Numbered from the stretch's first letter, positions 16,743 through 26,468 are shown. The stretch: 45,222 nt of DNA from CAZRUA01 sp964603125 (GCA_964603125.1 CAZRUA010000016.1:1-45222), one strand, 5' to 3'. The notes: generated by a model from the sequence alone, not told the origin. Made by a program: numbers and translations.

Positions 16743-17240
16743 ATGTCGAAACATACACTTGATTTTGAATATGACTTTAACTTTATGGTGTTTGCAATTG
16801 CATGTCACGAAAGCGCTTACAAACTTTGCCATTCAGTAAATCAAGTTTTTGGAATTGAGCTGGTGATGGAAAATGCTATTGAATTAAAAAATAAAAAACA
16901 AAGTGAAAATCTATTGTTTAACTACTATAGCTGTGACGATGAAGCAACATATTTAATGTATGATTTGGTTGAGAATAAAAGTTATAACACTGTAAAGCTC
17001 GAAAACACAAACCAAAGTAATACATTAAGTTTATTTGACACAAACGATGAAGTAAATGAACAAATTGGATACTTAGTTCCAGAGCTCGATGAATTTCAAT
17101 ATTTATTTATTGTGAGAGATGAAGTAGACGAAACTAAAATTGACGAGTACTTAGAAAAAATAAATCAAATAGATTTTGTGTTAAATACACAAGCAATAAA
17201 CGTAGAAGAACTAACTAGTAAAAAAAATTTAATATTTTAA
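16743..17240 (+). CDS. IPExxxVDY family protein
   Basis: A 165-aa soluble protein with no recognised domain. The central VPELDEFQYLFIVRD corresponds to the IPExxxVDY motif that names a Bacteroidota family normally found directly upstream of pyruvate kinase, as here (1 bp between stop and ATG). Its function is unknown. The constant neighbour hints at a link to pyruvate kinase or at shared growth control, which is inference only. Confidence 0.85.
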   Translation: MSKHTLDFEYDFNFMVFAIACHESAYKLCHSVNQVFGIELVMENAIELKNKKQSENLLFNYYSCDDEATYLMYDLVENKSYNTVKLENTNQSNTLSLFDTNDEVNEQIGYLVPELDEFQYLFIVRDEVDETKIDEYLEKINQIDFVLNTQAINVEELTSKKNLIF

Positions 17241-17241
17241 A

Positions 17242-18675
17242 ATGACACATTCAACATTTAACAAAACAAAAATTGTAGCCACAATGGGTCCGGCTACAGC
17301 TGATATTGCGGTTTTAGAAGAAATGATAAAAGCAGGTTTAGATATCTGTCGTATAAATTTTTCTCATGGTGATTATGCAGTAGTGCAAGAAACAATTGAT
17401 AATATACACAAGCTAAATGCGAAGCTTTCAACACACGTAGGTATTTTAGGTGATTTGCAAGGTCCTAAATTACGAATAGGTGTTATGAAGAATAACGGGG
17501 CCGAGCTTATTAATGGAAAAGAAATTACTATTACTACAAAAGAATGTGAAGGTGATGAAAACCGCATTTACATTACATACCCACAATTTCCACAAGACGT
17601 TCAAAAAGACGAATTAGTTTTAATTGACGATGGTAAAATTCATTTAAAAGTTATTGATACCAATGGCAAAGATGAAGTAAGAGCAACTATTATCAGTGGT
17701 GGTACTCTAACATCAAAAAAAGGTGTGAATTTACCTAACACAAAAATTTCTTTACCTTGCTTAACAGTAAAGGATTTGCGCGATTTAGAATTTGCACTAG
17801 AAAATAATTTTGATTGGATTGGTTTATCATTTGTAAGAAGTGTTACTGATATTGTTGAGTTAAAAAATATCATTCAAAACAAAGGCAAAAAAACCCGTGT
17901 TATTGCTAAAATTGAAAAACCTGAAGCCATTATTGAAATTGATAAAATCATTGACGTCACCGATGGTGTAATGGTTGCGCGTGGAGACCTTGGTGTTGAA
18001 TTGCCAATGGAAAAAGTTCCTGGCTTACAAAAAATGATTGTTAAAAAATGTATTGATAGTGGTAAACCGGTAATTATTGCAACACAAATGATGGAGAGTA
18101 TGATTACAAGTTATACGCCAACACGTGCTGAAGTGAATGACGTTGCAAATGCAGTGCTTGATGGAGCAGATGCTGTAATGTTAAGTGCTGAAACATCAGT
18201 TGGTAAATATCCTGTAAAGGTTATTGAGTACATGTGTCGTATTATTACACAGGCCGAGGAGCAAGATAGCATCTATCATCGCGAACATTCTCCTGAGAAA
18301 AAAACCGCTACTTATATTACCGATAGTATTTGTTATAACGCGTGTAGCTTAGCTCACAACTCAGGTGTTAAAGCCATTATTTCAATGACAAATAGTGGTT
18401 ACACTGCATATAAATTAGCAAGTCACCGACCAAAAGCTAATATCTTTATTTTTACTGACAACAAATCTCTTTTAACCGCACTAAGCTTAGTGTGGGGTGT
18501 TCAAGGGTTTTATTATGATAAATATGAAAGTACTGACGAAACAATTGCTGATTTGAAAAAAATTGTTCGTGAGTTGGGTTACGTTAAAGATGATGATTTG
18601 GTTATAAATATTGCAAGTATGCCTATGAATGAAAAAGGACGAACCAATATGATGAAACTAAGTTACGTTGGTTAA
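17242..18675 (+). CDS. pyk: Pyruvate kinase
   Basis: Converts phosphoenolpyruvate and ADP to pyruvate and ATP, the last step of glycolysis. Motifs in order: ATMGPAT, the RINFSHGD active-site loop, LQGPKLRIG, the catalytic-Lys segment VIAKIEKPEAI, the metal-binding VMVARGDLGVELP and ATQMMESM. The C-terminal domain covers about residues 355-477. The 477-aa length is standard for the bacterial enzyme. It follows the IPExxxVDY gene by 1 bp and precedes pth by 18 bp. Confidence 0.96.
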   Translation: MTHSTFNKTKIVATMGPATADIAVLEEMIKAGLDICRINFSHGDYAVVQETIDNIHKLNAKLSTHVGILGDLQGPKLRIGVMKNNGAELINGKEITITTKECEGDENRIYITYPQFPQDVQKDELVLIDDGKIHLKVIDTNGKDEVRATIISGGTLTSKKGVNLPNTKISLPCLTVKDLRDLEFALENNFDWIGLSFVRSVTDIVELKNIIQNKGKKTRVIAKIEKPEAIIEIDKIIDVTDGVMVARGDLGVELPMEKVPGLQKMIVKKCIDSGKPVIIATQMMESMITSYTPTRAEVNDVANAVLDGADAVMLSAETSVGKYPVKVIEYMCRIITQAEEQDSIYHREHSPEKKTATYITDSICYNACSLAHNSGVKAIISMTNSGYTAYKLASHRPKANIFIFTDNKSLLTALSLVWGVQGFYYDKYESTDETIADLKKIVRELGYVKDDDLVINIASMPMNEKGRTNMMKLSYVG

Positions 18676-18693
18676 ACAAAATACAATTTATCA

Positions 18694-19257
18694 ATGTCAA
18701 AATTTTTAATTGTAGGGTTAGGCAATATTGGCGAAGAATATGAAAACACTCGTCATAATATTGGATTTAATGTGGTAAACAAAATAGCTAAAGAAGCTGA
18801 GGCCAAATTTTCGCCGGGAAGATTAGCTGATGTTTGCGAAATTAAACTAAAAGGAAAACCAATTATTTTAATTAAGCCAACTACTTTCATGAATCTTAGC
18901 GGCAAAGCTGTTAACTACTGGATGCAAGCCGAAAAAATTGATATAAAAAATATCTTGGTTATTGTTGACGAATTAGCTCTTCCATTTGGCAAAATTCGTT
19001 TGGGTCCAAAAGGTAGTGACGGTGGGCACAATGGGTTAAAAAGCATTCACGAAAGTATTAATACACAAGCATATCCTCGTTTGCGATTTGGTATTGGTAA
19101 TCAATTTGGGAAAGGATGTCAGGTAAATTATGTTTTAGGAAAGTGGAACGAAGAAGAAAGTAAGACCCTAGATGAAAACGTAAATAAAGCTGCCGAAGCC
19201 GTAAAATCTTTCACTTTCATTGGACTCGAACGCACAATGAATTTTTTTAATAAATAA
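18694..19257 (+). CDS. pth: Peptidyl-tRNA hydrolase
   Basis: Releases tRNA from peptidyl-tRNA dropped by stalled ribosomes. The N-terminal VGLGNIGEEYENTRHNIGF carries the conserved Asn and the catalytic His; KPTTFMNLSGKAV and the GPKGSDGGHNGLKSI loop are present. The usual DDLDLP acidic motif reads VDELALPFG, keeping the functional Asp. The 187-aa length is normal. It is probably the last gene of the pyk operon. Confidence 0.96.
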   Translation: MSKFLIVGLGNIGEEYENTRHNIGFNVVNKIAKEAEAKFSPGRLADVCEIKLKGKPIILIKPTTFMNLSGKAVNYWMQAEKIDIKNILVIVDELALPFGKIRLGPKGSDGGHNGLKSIHESINTQAYPRLRFGIGNQFGKGCQVNYVLGKWNEEESKTLDENVNKAAEAVKSFTFIGLERTMNFFNK

Positions 19258-19264
19258 ATTGTTT

Positions 19265-19272
19265 TATATTTG
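19265..19272 (+). promoter_or_regulatory. -7 box of the small Ser/Thr-rich lipoprotein gene
   Basis: TATATTTG, a perfect TAnnTTTG match 8 bp after the pth stop codon. The predicted start near 19276 gives a leader of about 13 nt. The -33 region is only T-rich. Confidence 0.5.
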
Positions 19273-19288
19273 ATTTAAGAAGTTTACC

Positions 19289-19876
19289 ATGAAAAAAATA
19301 ATCACTCTTTTTACTTTAAGCCTATTTACTTCACTAATCATTTTTTCATGTGAAAAACAGGATATTCTTTTACCTGACACCAACTCTTCAAGCACCTCAT
19401 CGGGTACAACAGGTTCAGGGCCTTCAGGACCTGCACCAAGCGCTTATACTAATCCATCTTGCTCAAGTTTAGCTAACATAACAACCACACTCCCAAATCT
19501 TCTTATTACTCAAGTTAGCTCAAATAATTTTACTTATATCGGCCCAAATAGCTATAATTATCTGAACTATCATTGTACTAATACTGTTTCTTCAGATTAC
19601 TTAGATATTGTATTTCCAACACAATCTTCTACTCCTACTTTAGGAAACTATACTATCGTAAATAAAAACACTGCTACATCATATTTAAATAATAATGAAG
19701 TTTTCATAAAAGGTTTAGATGCTCAGTCGGCAACATATTATTATTTTATATCTGGCACATGCCATGTAACTTACACAGGTGGACAATATAAAGTAAATGT
19801 TTGTTCTCAACCCTATTCTTATTCATTAGGTTCTTCGAGCATAGCTTCTTACGCCTCATTAGAGGTTACAAAATAA
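19289..19876 (+). CDS. Hypothetical lipoprotein with Ser/Thr/Gly/Pro-rich linker
   Basis: The 195-aa product has a lipoprotein signal (lipobox around FSC, residues 19-21) followed by a low-complexity linker rich in Ser, Thr, Gly and Pro (about 30-55). A beta-rich domain with several Cys residues forms the rest. I do not recognise the family. The spacer-plus-domain layout suggests a protein displayed on the outside of a membrane. It lies between pth and dnaG, each apparently with its own promoter, so it may be a lineage-specific insertion into a housekeeping region. Confidence 0.7.
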   Translation: MKKIITLFTLSLFTSLIIFSCEKQDILLPDTNSSSTSSGTTGSGPSGPAPSAYTNPSCSSLANITTTLPNLLITQVSSNNFTYIGPNSYNYLNYHCTNTVSSDYLDIVFPTQSSTPTLGNYTIVNKNTATSYLNNNEVFIKGLDAQSATYYYFISGTCHVTYTGGQYKVNVCSQPYSYSLGSSSIASYASLEVTK

Positions 19877-19892
19877 ACTACTGGTAAATCCT

Positions 19893-19900
19893 TATATTTG
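19893..19900 (+). promoter_or_regulatory. -7 box of dnaG
   Basis: TATATTTG, a perfect TAnnTTTG match. The dnaG ATG is at 19910, so the leader would be only about 6 nt. No clear -33 box is visible. Confidence 0.5.
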
Positions 19901-19909
19901 CAAGGATAA

Positions 19910-21901
19910 ATGATACCTAAAGAAACAGTCGATAAAATTATTGACTCTTCAAGAATTGAAGAGGTAGTTGGTGATTTTATTGCCCTAAAAAAACGTGGGG
20001 TAAATTTATTAGGTCTTTGTCCGTTTCATGGCGAAAAGTCCCCATCCTTTACTGTATCTGCCGTAAAAGGAATTTATAAATGTTTTGGTTGCGGTAAGGC
20101 AGGCAATTCGGTAAATTTCATCATGGATCACGAAAAACTTTCGTATCCGGAAGCATTAAAATATTTAGCTCGAAAATACAATATTGAAATTGTTGAAAAG
20201 GAGTTAAGCCCTGAAGAAAGAGCCGAAGTAAACGAAAAAGAAAGTCTTTATATTGTAGCCTCTTATGCACAAAAATATTTTACCGAACTCCTACACAATA
20301 ATGATTTAGGAAGAAGTGTTGGTTTAGGTTATTTTAAAGAGCGTGGGTTTAGAGACGATATTATAGAAAAATTCCAACTCGGCTATAGCTTAGAAGAACG
20401 AAGACACTTTTCGGAAACAGCTGTTAAAAATGGTTATAAGCCCGAATACTTAGTAAAAACAGGTCTTTCGATACTAAGCGATAAACATGTTGATGGAACA
20501 CCTATTGAAGTAAAAGACATTTTCGACCGCTATGTAAACCGCGTAATATTTCCTATCCATAGTGCAACTGGCCGTGTTATTGGCTTTGGAGGACGAATTC
20601 TTACTAGCGATAAAAAGATGGCGAAATACATTAACTCGCCTCAAACCGATATTTACGATAAAAGTAAAGTTCTATACGGTTTATTTTATGCTAAAAAAGA
20701 AATTGTAAATCAAGATAACTGCTTCTTAGTTGAAGGCTACACGGATGTAATATCCATGCATCAAGCTGGAATAGAAAATGTGGTATCATCATCTGGTACC
20801 TCATTAACTGTTGAACAAATTAAATTAATCCATCGCTTTACAAAAAACATCACCATTTTGTACGATGGAGATTTAGCGGGTATTAAAGCCAGTTTCAGAG
20901 GTATTGATTTAATTTTGGAAGAAGGCATGAACGTAAAAGTTTTGCTTTTCCCTGATGGAGATGACCCTGATTCGTATTCCAAAAAAGTATCTACCGAGGA
21001 ATTAAAACAGTTTATCAAAGACAATTCTCAAGATTTTGTGCGTTTTAAAACCGAAGTATTACTCGAAGGCACAAAAAATGATCCTATTGAAAAAGCAAAA
21101 ATAATTAAGGACATTGTTTCGAGTATCGCACTGATACCTGATGGAATAAGCCGAACCATCTATATTCAAGAGTGCGCTCGCTTAATGGAAATTAGCGAAG
21201 ATATTCTTAATCTTGAAGTAAATAAAATTAGAAAAACGAGTTTCGGAAAAAAAATACAATCTTCTCAATCGCCCGAAACTTCTGTTGAAACGCCACCTGA
21301 TGATTTTGTTCCGCCAGAATTTGAAGAACAGGAAATTGAGCACCAATTTGAAAATCAGGAAAAAAATCTTATCCGACTTTTAATCACTTACGGAAGTCGT
21401 ATTATTGAAGTTGATGGAAAGGCTGATACTGGCGAAGATGTGATTTATGAATTATCGGCAGCAGAGTTTATTATTTTTGAATTATTACATGATAATTTAG
21501 AGTTAATCGACCCTGTTTACTCTATGATTTTGGATGATTTTATCAATCAGATGAGGGTTGACACAATTCCAACTGAAAAATACTTCATCAACCACCCTAA
21601 TCCAGCAATTGCGAGTGTAGCGACTCGTATGGCTTCTGCCGAGTACAATTTAAGTGAAAATTGGTTAAAAAAATACGGTGTTTTAGTAGCAAAAGAAACC
21701 GATAACCTTAAAAAAACTATCGAGCACGATTTATACATTTACAAAGAAAAACGCCTTCAGCGCCTTATCGAACAAGAAAAGGAGAGCTTAAAAGTTCCTT
21801 TAGAAGACGAATCATTGCAGAATACATTGGTTGAAATTAAAACATTAGAGCTTTTGCGTGCTCGCGTAAACAAGCTTTTGGGCCGAACCATTATTCGCTA
21901 A
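19910..21901 (+). CDS. dnaG: DNA primase
   Basis: Makes RNA primers for DNA replication. The CHC2 zinc-binding domain is at residues 38-64 (CPFHGEKSPSF then CFGCGKAGN, giving the C-x2-H and C-x2-C ligands). The catalytic core and TOPRIM domain follow: FLVEGYTDVISMHQAG with the essential Glu, then ILYDGDLAGIKASFRG and LFPDGDDPDSY with the metal-binding Asps. A proline- and acid-rich linker near residues 448-480 leads to a C-terminal helical region that should bind the replicative helicase. The 663-aa length fits the phylum. Confidence 0.96.
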   Translation: MIPKETVDKIIDSSRIEEVVGDFIALKKRGVNLLGLCPFHGEKSPSFTVSAVKGIYKCFGCGKAGNSVNFIMDHEKLSYPEALKYLARKYNIEIVEKELSPEERAEVNEKESLYIVASYAQKYFTELLHNNDLGRSVGLGYFKERGFRDDIIEKFQLGYSLEERRHFSETAVKNGYKPEYLVKTGLSILSDKHVDGTPIEVKDIFDRYVNRVIFPIHSATGRVIGFGGRILTSDKKMAKYINSPQTDIYDKSKVLYGLFYAKKEIVNQDNCFLVEGYTDVISMHQAGIENVVSSSGTSLTVEQIKLIHRFTKNITILYDGDLAGIKASFRGIDLILEEGMNVKVLLFPDGDDPDSYSKKVSTEELKQFIKDNSQDFVRFKTEVLLEGTKNDPIEKAKIIKDIVSSIALIPDGISRTIYIQECARLMEISEDILNLEVNKIRKTSFGKKIQSSQSPETSVETPPDDFVPPEFEEQEIEHQFENQEKNLIRLLITYGSRIIEVDGKADTGEDVIYELSAAEFIIFELLHDNLELIDPVYSMILDDFINQMRVDTIPTEKYFINHPNPAIASVATRMASAEYNLSENWLKKYGVLVAKETDNLKKTIEHDLYIYKEKRLQRLIEQEKESLKVPLEDESLQNTLVEIKTLELLRARVNKLLGRTIIR

Positions 21902-21975
21902 TTTTATCTTAATTATTCGTTAAAACTGAGTTATTTGCTTAGTTTTTAGTAAATTCGCCTTCCTTTTTAATAGCT

Positions 21976-24900
21976 ATGGCAAAGTATAACGAATACAAAC
22001 AACTCAATCTTTCTCAAATAAGTAAAGACATTTTACAATATTGGAAAGATGATAACACTTTTCAAAAATCGGTTGATACACGTGAAGGTAAAACACCTTG
22101 GGTTTTCTACGAAGGACCGCCAAGTGCAAATGGTTTACCAGGTATTCACCATGTTATGGCACGTAGTATTAAAGATATTTTTTGCCGCTTTAAAACATTA
22201 CAAGGGTACCAAGTTAAACGTAAAGCTGGCTGGGATACACATGGCTTGCCGGTTGAATTAAGCGTAGAAAAAACACTAGGCATCACTAAAGAAGATATTG
22301 GAAAAAAAATAAGTGTAGAAGATTATAACAAAGCTTGTCGTACTGATATTATGAAGTACACCGATAAGTGGGAAGAACTTACTGCACAAATGGGTTATTG
22401 GGTTGATATGAGCGACCCATACATTACCTACGATAACAAATACATTGAAAGTGTTTGGTGGTTGCTACAAAACTTACATTCTAAAAACTTACTATATAAA
22501 GGTTTTACTATACAACCTTACTCTCCGGCTGCCGGAACTGGTTTATCATCACACGAACTAAACCAACCAGGTTGCTATAGAGATGTGAAAGATAGAACGG
22601 CTACAGTATTATTTAAATTAACTACTGAAAGCCAATCCAAAGCTTCATCTTTAATTGCCAATCAAACTGCTAATTCAGATGTTTTTGTTTTAGCTTGGAC
22701 AACTACTCCTTGGACACTTCCTTCAAACACAGCTTTAGCTGTTGGAAAAGACATTGACTACGTTTTTGTTGAAACATTAAATCCTTTTACGTTTCAAAAA
22801 CAAACAGTTGTTGTTGCAAAAGATTTAGCGGGCAAATATTTTCCAGAAAAAAATGCCGAAATTAAATTTGAAGATTTTAAACCAGGCGATAAGGCTATTC
22901 CTTTTAAAATCATTTCAACCGTTAAAGGCTCAGATTTACAAGGTTTACAATACGAACAACTTTTACCTTTTGTTAAGCCAGAAGGAAAAGCTTTTGAAGT
23001 TATTATAGGTGATTTTGTTACAACTACCGATGGTACTGGTATCGTTCATATTGCTCCAAGCTTTGGCGCAGATGACTTTAGAGTGGCTAAACAATTTGGA
23101 ATTGACTCATTAACACTTGTAGATAAACGTGGTAAATTTTTACCCGAAGTGCAAGATGGTGTTTTCTTATATGGCGAAGAGTATGTGAAAGAGGCTTATC
23201 TAAATGACGAAGAAAAACAAACTGAACTTGCCAAACAAAAACAAATATTAGAAGCTGCTGGAAAAATAAAAGAACTAAAAGTTTATTTAAGTGTTGATGA
23301 GCGTATTGTTTTGAAATTACAAGAAGAAGGAAAATTATTTAAAAAAGAAAATTACGAGCACAGCTATCCGCACTGTTGGAGAACGGATAAGCCTATTTTG
23401 TATTATCCTTTAAATTCATGGTTTATTAAAACTACTGAGCTAAAAGATAGAATGATTGAACTAAACAAAACCATCCAATGGAAGCCTGAAGCTACAGGTA
23501 CGGGGCGTTTTGGTAATTGGTTAGAGAATTTGAATGATTGGAATTTATCTCGTTCACGCTTTTGGGGTATTCCAATTCCAATATGGACAAGCGAAGATAA
23601 ATCAGAACAAATAGTAATTGGTAGTGTTGAAGAACTGCAAAAAGAAATTCAAAACGCAATTGCAAAAGGCGCAATGAGCGATAGTCCACTTTCTAATTTT
23701 AAAGCGGGCGACAACTCAACCGAAAATTATGGAACATTTGATTTACACAAACCATATGCTGATAACATAGTTTTAGAAAAAAATGGGAAAAAGTTATTCC
23801 GCGAACCAGATTTAATAGATGTTTGGTTTGATAGCGGTGCTATGCCTTATGCTCAGCTGCACTACCCTTTTGAAAACAAAGATTTAATTGATAACAAAAA
23901 ATATTACCCAGCAGATTTTATTGCCGAAGGTGTTGATCAAACTCGTGGTTGGTTCTTTACACTTCATGCTATTGCTGTAATGTGTTTTGATAGTGTAGCC
24001 TATAAAAATGTTGTTAGTAATGGTTTAGTACTTGACAAAAACGGAAACAAAATGAGTAAGCGTTTAGGCAACGCTGTTGATCCTTTTGTAACTATTGATA
24101 AATACGGTGCAGATGCTACACGCTGGTACATGATTGCCAATGCGGCACCATGGGATAATTTAAAATTTGATATTGATGGTATATCAGAAGTTCAACGTAA
24201 ATTGTTTGGAACACTTTATAATACCTATAACTTCTTTGCAATGTATGCTAATGTTGATGGGTTTATAGTTGATAAAACAAAACCTGTTGATTCTAAAAAC
24301 CTTACTGAGCTTGACAACTGGATTATCTCTAAACTTCAAACTTTAATTGAGGATACTACAAAATATTACGAAGAATTTGAACCACATCGTGCTGCACGAC
24401 TAATTGAAGAATTTGTTGACGAGCATTTAAGTAATTGGTACGTTCGTTTATCTCGTCGTAGATTTTGGAAAGGCGAAATGAACGATGATAAGCAAGCAGC
24501 TTATGAAACTTTGCACACTTGTTTAACAGTTGTTTCTCAATTAATGAGTCCAATAGCGCCTTTCTTTGCCGATTGGATGCATCAAAATCTAACTATTGAT
24601 AATCAATCTATACATTTAACAAGTTTAGTTAAAGTAGATAAAAACAAACAAGATAAATCTTTGGAAGAGCGCATGGAATTAGCTCAAAAAATTTCCTCAA
24701 TGATTTTATCTATTCGAAAAAAAGAAAATTTACGTGTTCGTCAGCCTTTACAACGTATTCAAATCCCAATTTTGAATCCTGATTTCCAAACCAAAGTTGA
24801 GGCGGTAAAAGACTTAATTTTAAGTGAAGTGAACGTAAAACAAATTGAGTTTGTTGACGAAAGCAAAACGCAAATAGTAAAAAACCTAAAACTTAATTTT

Positions 24901-25410
24901 AAAACTTTAGGTAAAAAATGTGGTAAACACATGAAAGCTGTTCAAGCATTTGCTAACGAAAACGGACCAGCTATTATTTCCGAAATTGAGAAAAACGGAA
25001 AATATGCTATGACCTTTGATAATGATGAAATAGTTTTAGAAAACGAAGATGTTGAAATTATTCCAGTTGACATTCCAGGTTGGAAAGTTGCCAATCAAGG
25101 CGCTTTAACAGTTGCTTTGGACGTTAACTTGTCTGAACCGTTAATTGAGGAAGGAATTGCACGAGAAATTGTAAACCGTATCCAAAACATACGTAAAGAC
25201 AAAGGTTTTGACCTTACCGACAAAATAAACGTGAAAATTCAACGAAATACACAAATTGATACGGCTATAAAAAATAATTTAAGCTATATTTGCACCGAAA
25301 CTTTAATTAAGGACTTTGACTTTGTTGAACAATTATCTCAAGATCAAGGAAGTTTAATTGAAGTGGATGAAACACTAAGTACCTATATTTCTGTTGAGAA
25401 ATTAAATTAA
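21976..25410 (+). CDS. ileS: Isoleucyl-tRNA synthetase, type 2-like, with swapped GIHH signature
   Basis: Charges tRNA-Ile. The class I signature, normally HIGH, reads GIHH at residues 56-59 in ANGLPGIHHVMAR. The second signature NKMSKRLGN (Lys at 692) is intact, as are AGWDTHGLPVE, the editing-domain region (about 195-420, TTPWTLPSNTALAV and TDGTGIVHIAPSFGADD) and the anticodon-binding domain (about 760-1000). The 1144-aa length and lack of a C-terminal Cys4 zinc finger fit the eukaryote-like type 2 enzyme. The swap of residues 1 and 3 of the signature has been reported in IleRS2 enzymes that are extremely resistant to mupirocin. It heads the ileS - dksA-like - lspA cluster, which is typical for the phylum, so horizontal transfer is unlikely. 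Confidence 0.96.
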   Translation: MAKYNEYKQLNLSQISKDILQYWKDDNTFQKSVDTREGKTPWVFYEGPPSANGLPGIHHVMARSIKDIFCRFKTLQGYQVKRKAGWDTHGLPVELSVEKTLGITKEDIGKKISVEDYNKACRTDIMKYTDKWEELTAQMGYWVDMSDPYITYDNKYIESVWWLLQNLHSKNLLYKGFTIQPYSPAAGTGLSSHELNQPGCYRDVKDRTATVLFKLTTESQSKASSLIANQTANSDVFVLAWTTTPWTLPSNTALAVGKDIDYVFVETLNPFTFQKQTVVVAKDLAGKYFPEKNAEIKFEDFKPGDKAIPFKIISTVKGSDLQGLQYEQLLPFVKPEGKAFEVIIGDFVTTTDGTGIVHIAPSFGADDFRVAKQFGIDSLTLVDKRGKFLPEVQDGVFLYGEEYVKEAYLNDEEKQTELAKQKQILEAAGKIKELKVYLSVDERIVLKLQEEGKLFKKENYEHSYPHCWRTDKPILYYPLNSWFIKTTELKDRMIELNKTIQWKPEATGTGRFGNWLENLNDWNLSRSRFWGIPIPIWTSEDKSEQIVIGSVEELQKEIQNAIAKGAMSDSPLSNFKAGDNSTENYGTFDLHKPYADNIVLEKNGKKLFREPDLIDVWFDSGAMPYAQLHYPFENKDLIDNKKYYPADFIAEGVDQTRGWFFTLHAIAVMCFDSVAYKNVVSNGLVLDKNGNKMSKRLGNAVDPFVTIDKYGADATRWYMIANAAPWDNLKFDIDGISEVQRKLFGTLYNTYNFFAMYANVDGFIVDKTKPVDSKNLTELDNWIISKLQTLIEDTTKYYEEFEPHRAARLIEEFVDEHLSNWYVRLSRRRFWKGEMNDDKQAAYETLHTCLTVVSQLMSPIAPFFADWMHQNLTIDNQSIHLTSLVKVDKNKQDKSLEERMELAQKISSMILSIRKKENLRVRQPLQRIQIPILNPDFQTKVEAVKDLILSEVNVKQIEFVDESKTQIVKNLKLNFKTLGKKCGKHMKAVQAFANENGPAIISEIEKNGKYAMTFDNDEIVLENEDVEIIPVDIPGWKVANQGALTVALDVNLSEPLIEEGIAREIVNRIQNIRKDKGFDLTDKINVKIQRNTQIDTAIKNNLSYICTETLIKDFDFVEQLSQDQGSLIEVDETLSTYISVEKLN

Positions 25411-25420
25411 GAAGATTGAA

Positions 25421-26458
25421 ATGGCTAAAAAAGTTGTAAAAAAGGCTAGTAAACCGGCACCAAAAAAGGCCGCAAAGCCAGCTGCAAAAAAACCTGCAGC
25501 TAAACCTGTAAAAAAGGCAGCTAAACCTGCTCCTAAAAAAGTAAGTAAGCCGGCTCCAAAACCAGCTAAAAAGGCTAAAGTTGTAGCTAAACCTGTAAAA
25601 AAAGTTGCAAAACCAGCTCCAAAAGCAAAGGTTGTAGCTAAACCCGCTACTAAGGCAAAACCTGCAGCAAAACCTACAAAAGTGATTAAACCAGCTCCAG
25701 CAAAGCCAATTTCTAAGGTATTAGTAAAATCGGCAAAACCAAATACAAAAGGTAAAGTTTCTAAGAAAAAGAAAGATGAAGACGAGGAAGAGGAAGAAGA
25801 TGATTTAGATTTACCTGAGGATGAAGTAGAAGAGGAAGAAGACGATGTTTTAGTTGATGATGCTGATTTAGAACCAGTAATCGAAGATCTTGGTGAAATT
25901 GATATTTTAGATGACGACGAAGATGAGCCGAAACGTGGCCGTGGTCGTAGAAAAAAAGAAGAAAAGAAAAAAAGCTACGATTCAGAAAACTTTGTTCGTA
26001 AACAAGTAGTTAAAATCGATTTGACTAAATCTTTATTAAAAAAGTCAAACGAAAACGCTCCAAAACCTTTCGTTAATACAACGGATAAACGTTCTCGTTA
26101 CAGTGATAAGGAATTAGCCGAATTTAAGGCTTTAATCGTTCAAAAATTAGCCGAAGCACGTGCTGATTATGAATTACTTCGCCAAACTATTTCTCATGCT
26201 GATGACCATGGAACAGATGACACATCACCAACTTTTAAATTATTAGAAGATGGTAGTGATGTATTGTCAAAAGAGGAAACAGCACAATTGGCTTCTCGTC
26301 AAGAAAAATACATTGTTAACTTACAAAATGCTTTAATTCGTATCGAAAATAAATCTTATGGTGTATGCCGTGTAACTGGAAAATTAATTCCGAAAGAACG
26401 CTTACGTTCAGTGCCTCACGCTACTTTAAGTATTGATGCTAAATTAAATCAAAAATAA
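25421..26458 (+). CDS. DksA/TraR-like protein fused to a histone-H1-like basic tail; zinc site lost
   Basis: Three parts are clear. Residues 1-118 are almost entirely Lys, Ala, Pro and Val in KPAPKK/KPAAKK-type repeats, like the tail of histone H1. Residues 119-169 are very acidic, and RGRGRRKKEEKKK follows at 172-184. Residues about 228-345 match the DksA/TraR fold: coiled coil KELAEFKALIVQKLAEARA, then SYGVCRVTGKLIPKERL and VPHATLSIDAK. DksA proteins bind the RNA polymerase secondary channel. Of the four zinc-ligand positions only Cys316 remains; the others are Thr319, Ser337 and Ala340. The basic tail probably binds DNA or RNA, possibly masked by the acidic block. It lies between ileS and lspA, 10 bp after ileS. 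Confidence 0.88.
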   Translation: MAKKVVKKASKPAPKKAAKPAAKKPAAKPVKKAAKPAPKKVSKPAPKPAKKAKVVAKPVKKVAKPAPKAKVVAKPATKAKPAAKPTKVIKPAPAKPISKVLVKSAKPNTKGKVSKKKKDEDEEEEEDDLDLPEDEVEEEEDDVLVDDADLEPVIEDLGEIDILDDDEDEPKRGRGRRKKEEKKKSYDSENFVRKQVVKIDLTKSLLKKSNENAPKPFVNTTDKRSRYSDKELAEFKALIVQKLAEARADYELLRQTISHADDHGTDDTSPTFKLLEDGSDVLSKEETAQLASRQEKYIVNLQNALIRIENKSYGVCRVTGKLIPKERLRSVPHATLSIDAKLNQK

Positions 26459-26468
26459 ACTAATTAGT

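Noticed and set aside
21976..25410. IleS as a horizontally acquired mupirocin-resistance gene
   Set aside because: It sits in the phylum-typical ileS - dksA-like - lspA cluster with base composition like its neighbours and no mobile-element remains; the swapped motif appears ancestral.
25421..25774. A separate histone-H1-like gene or DNA repeat at the start of the DksA-like gene
   Set aside because: The Lys/Ala/Pro stretch is in one continuous frame with the DksA domain and has no stop or promoter between; codons vary between repeats, so it is protein low complexity and not a DNA satellite.
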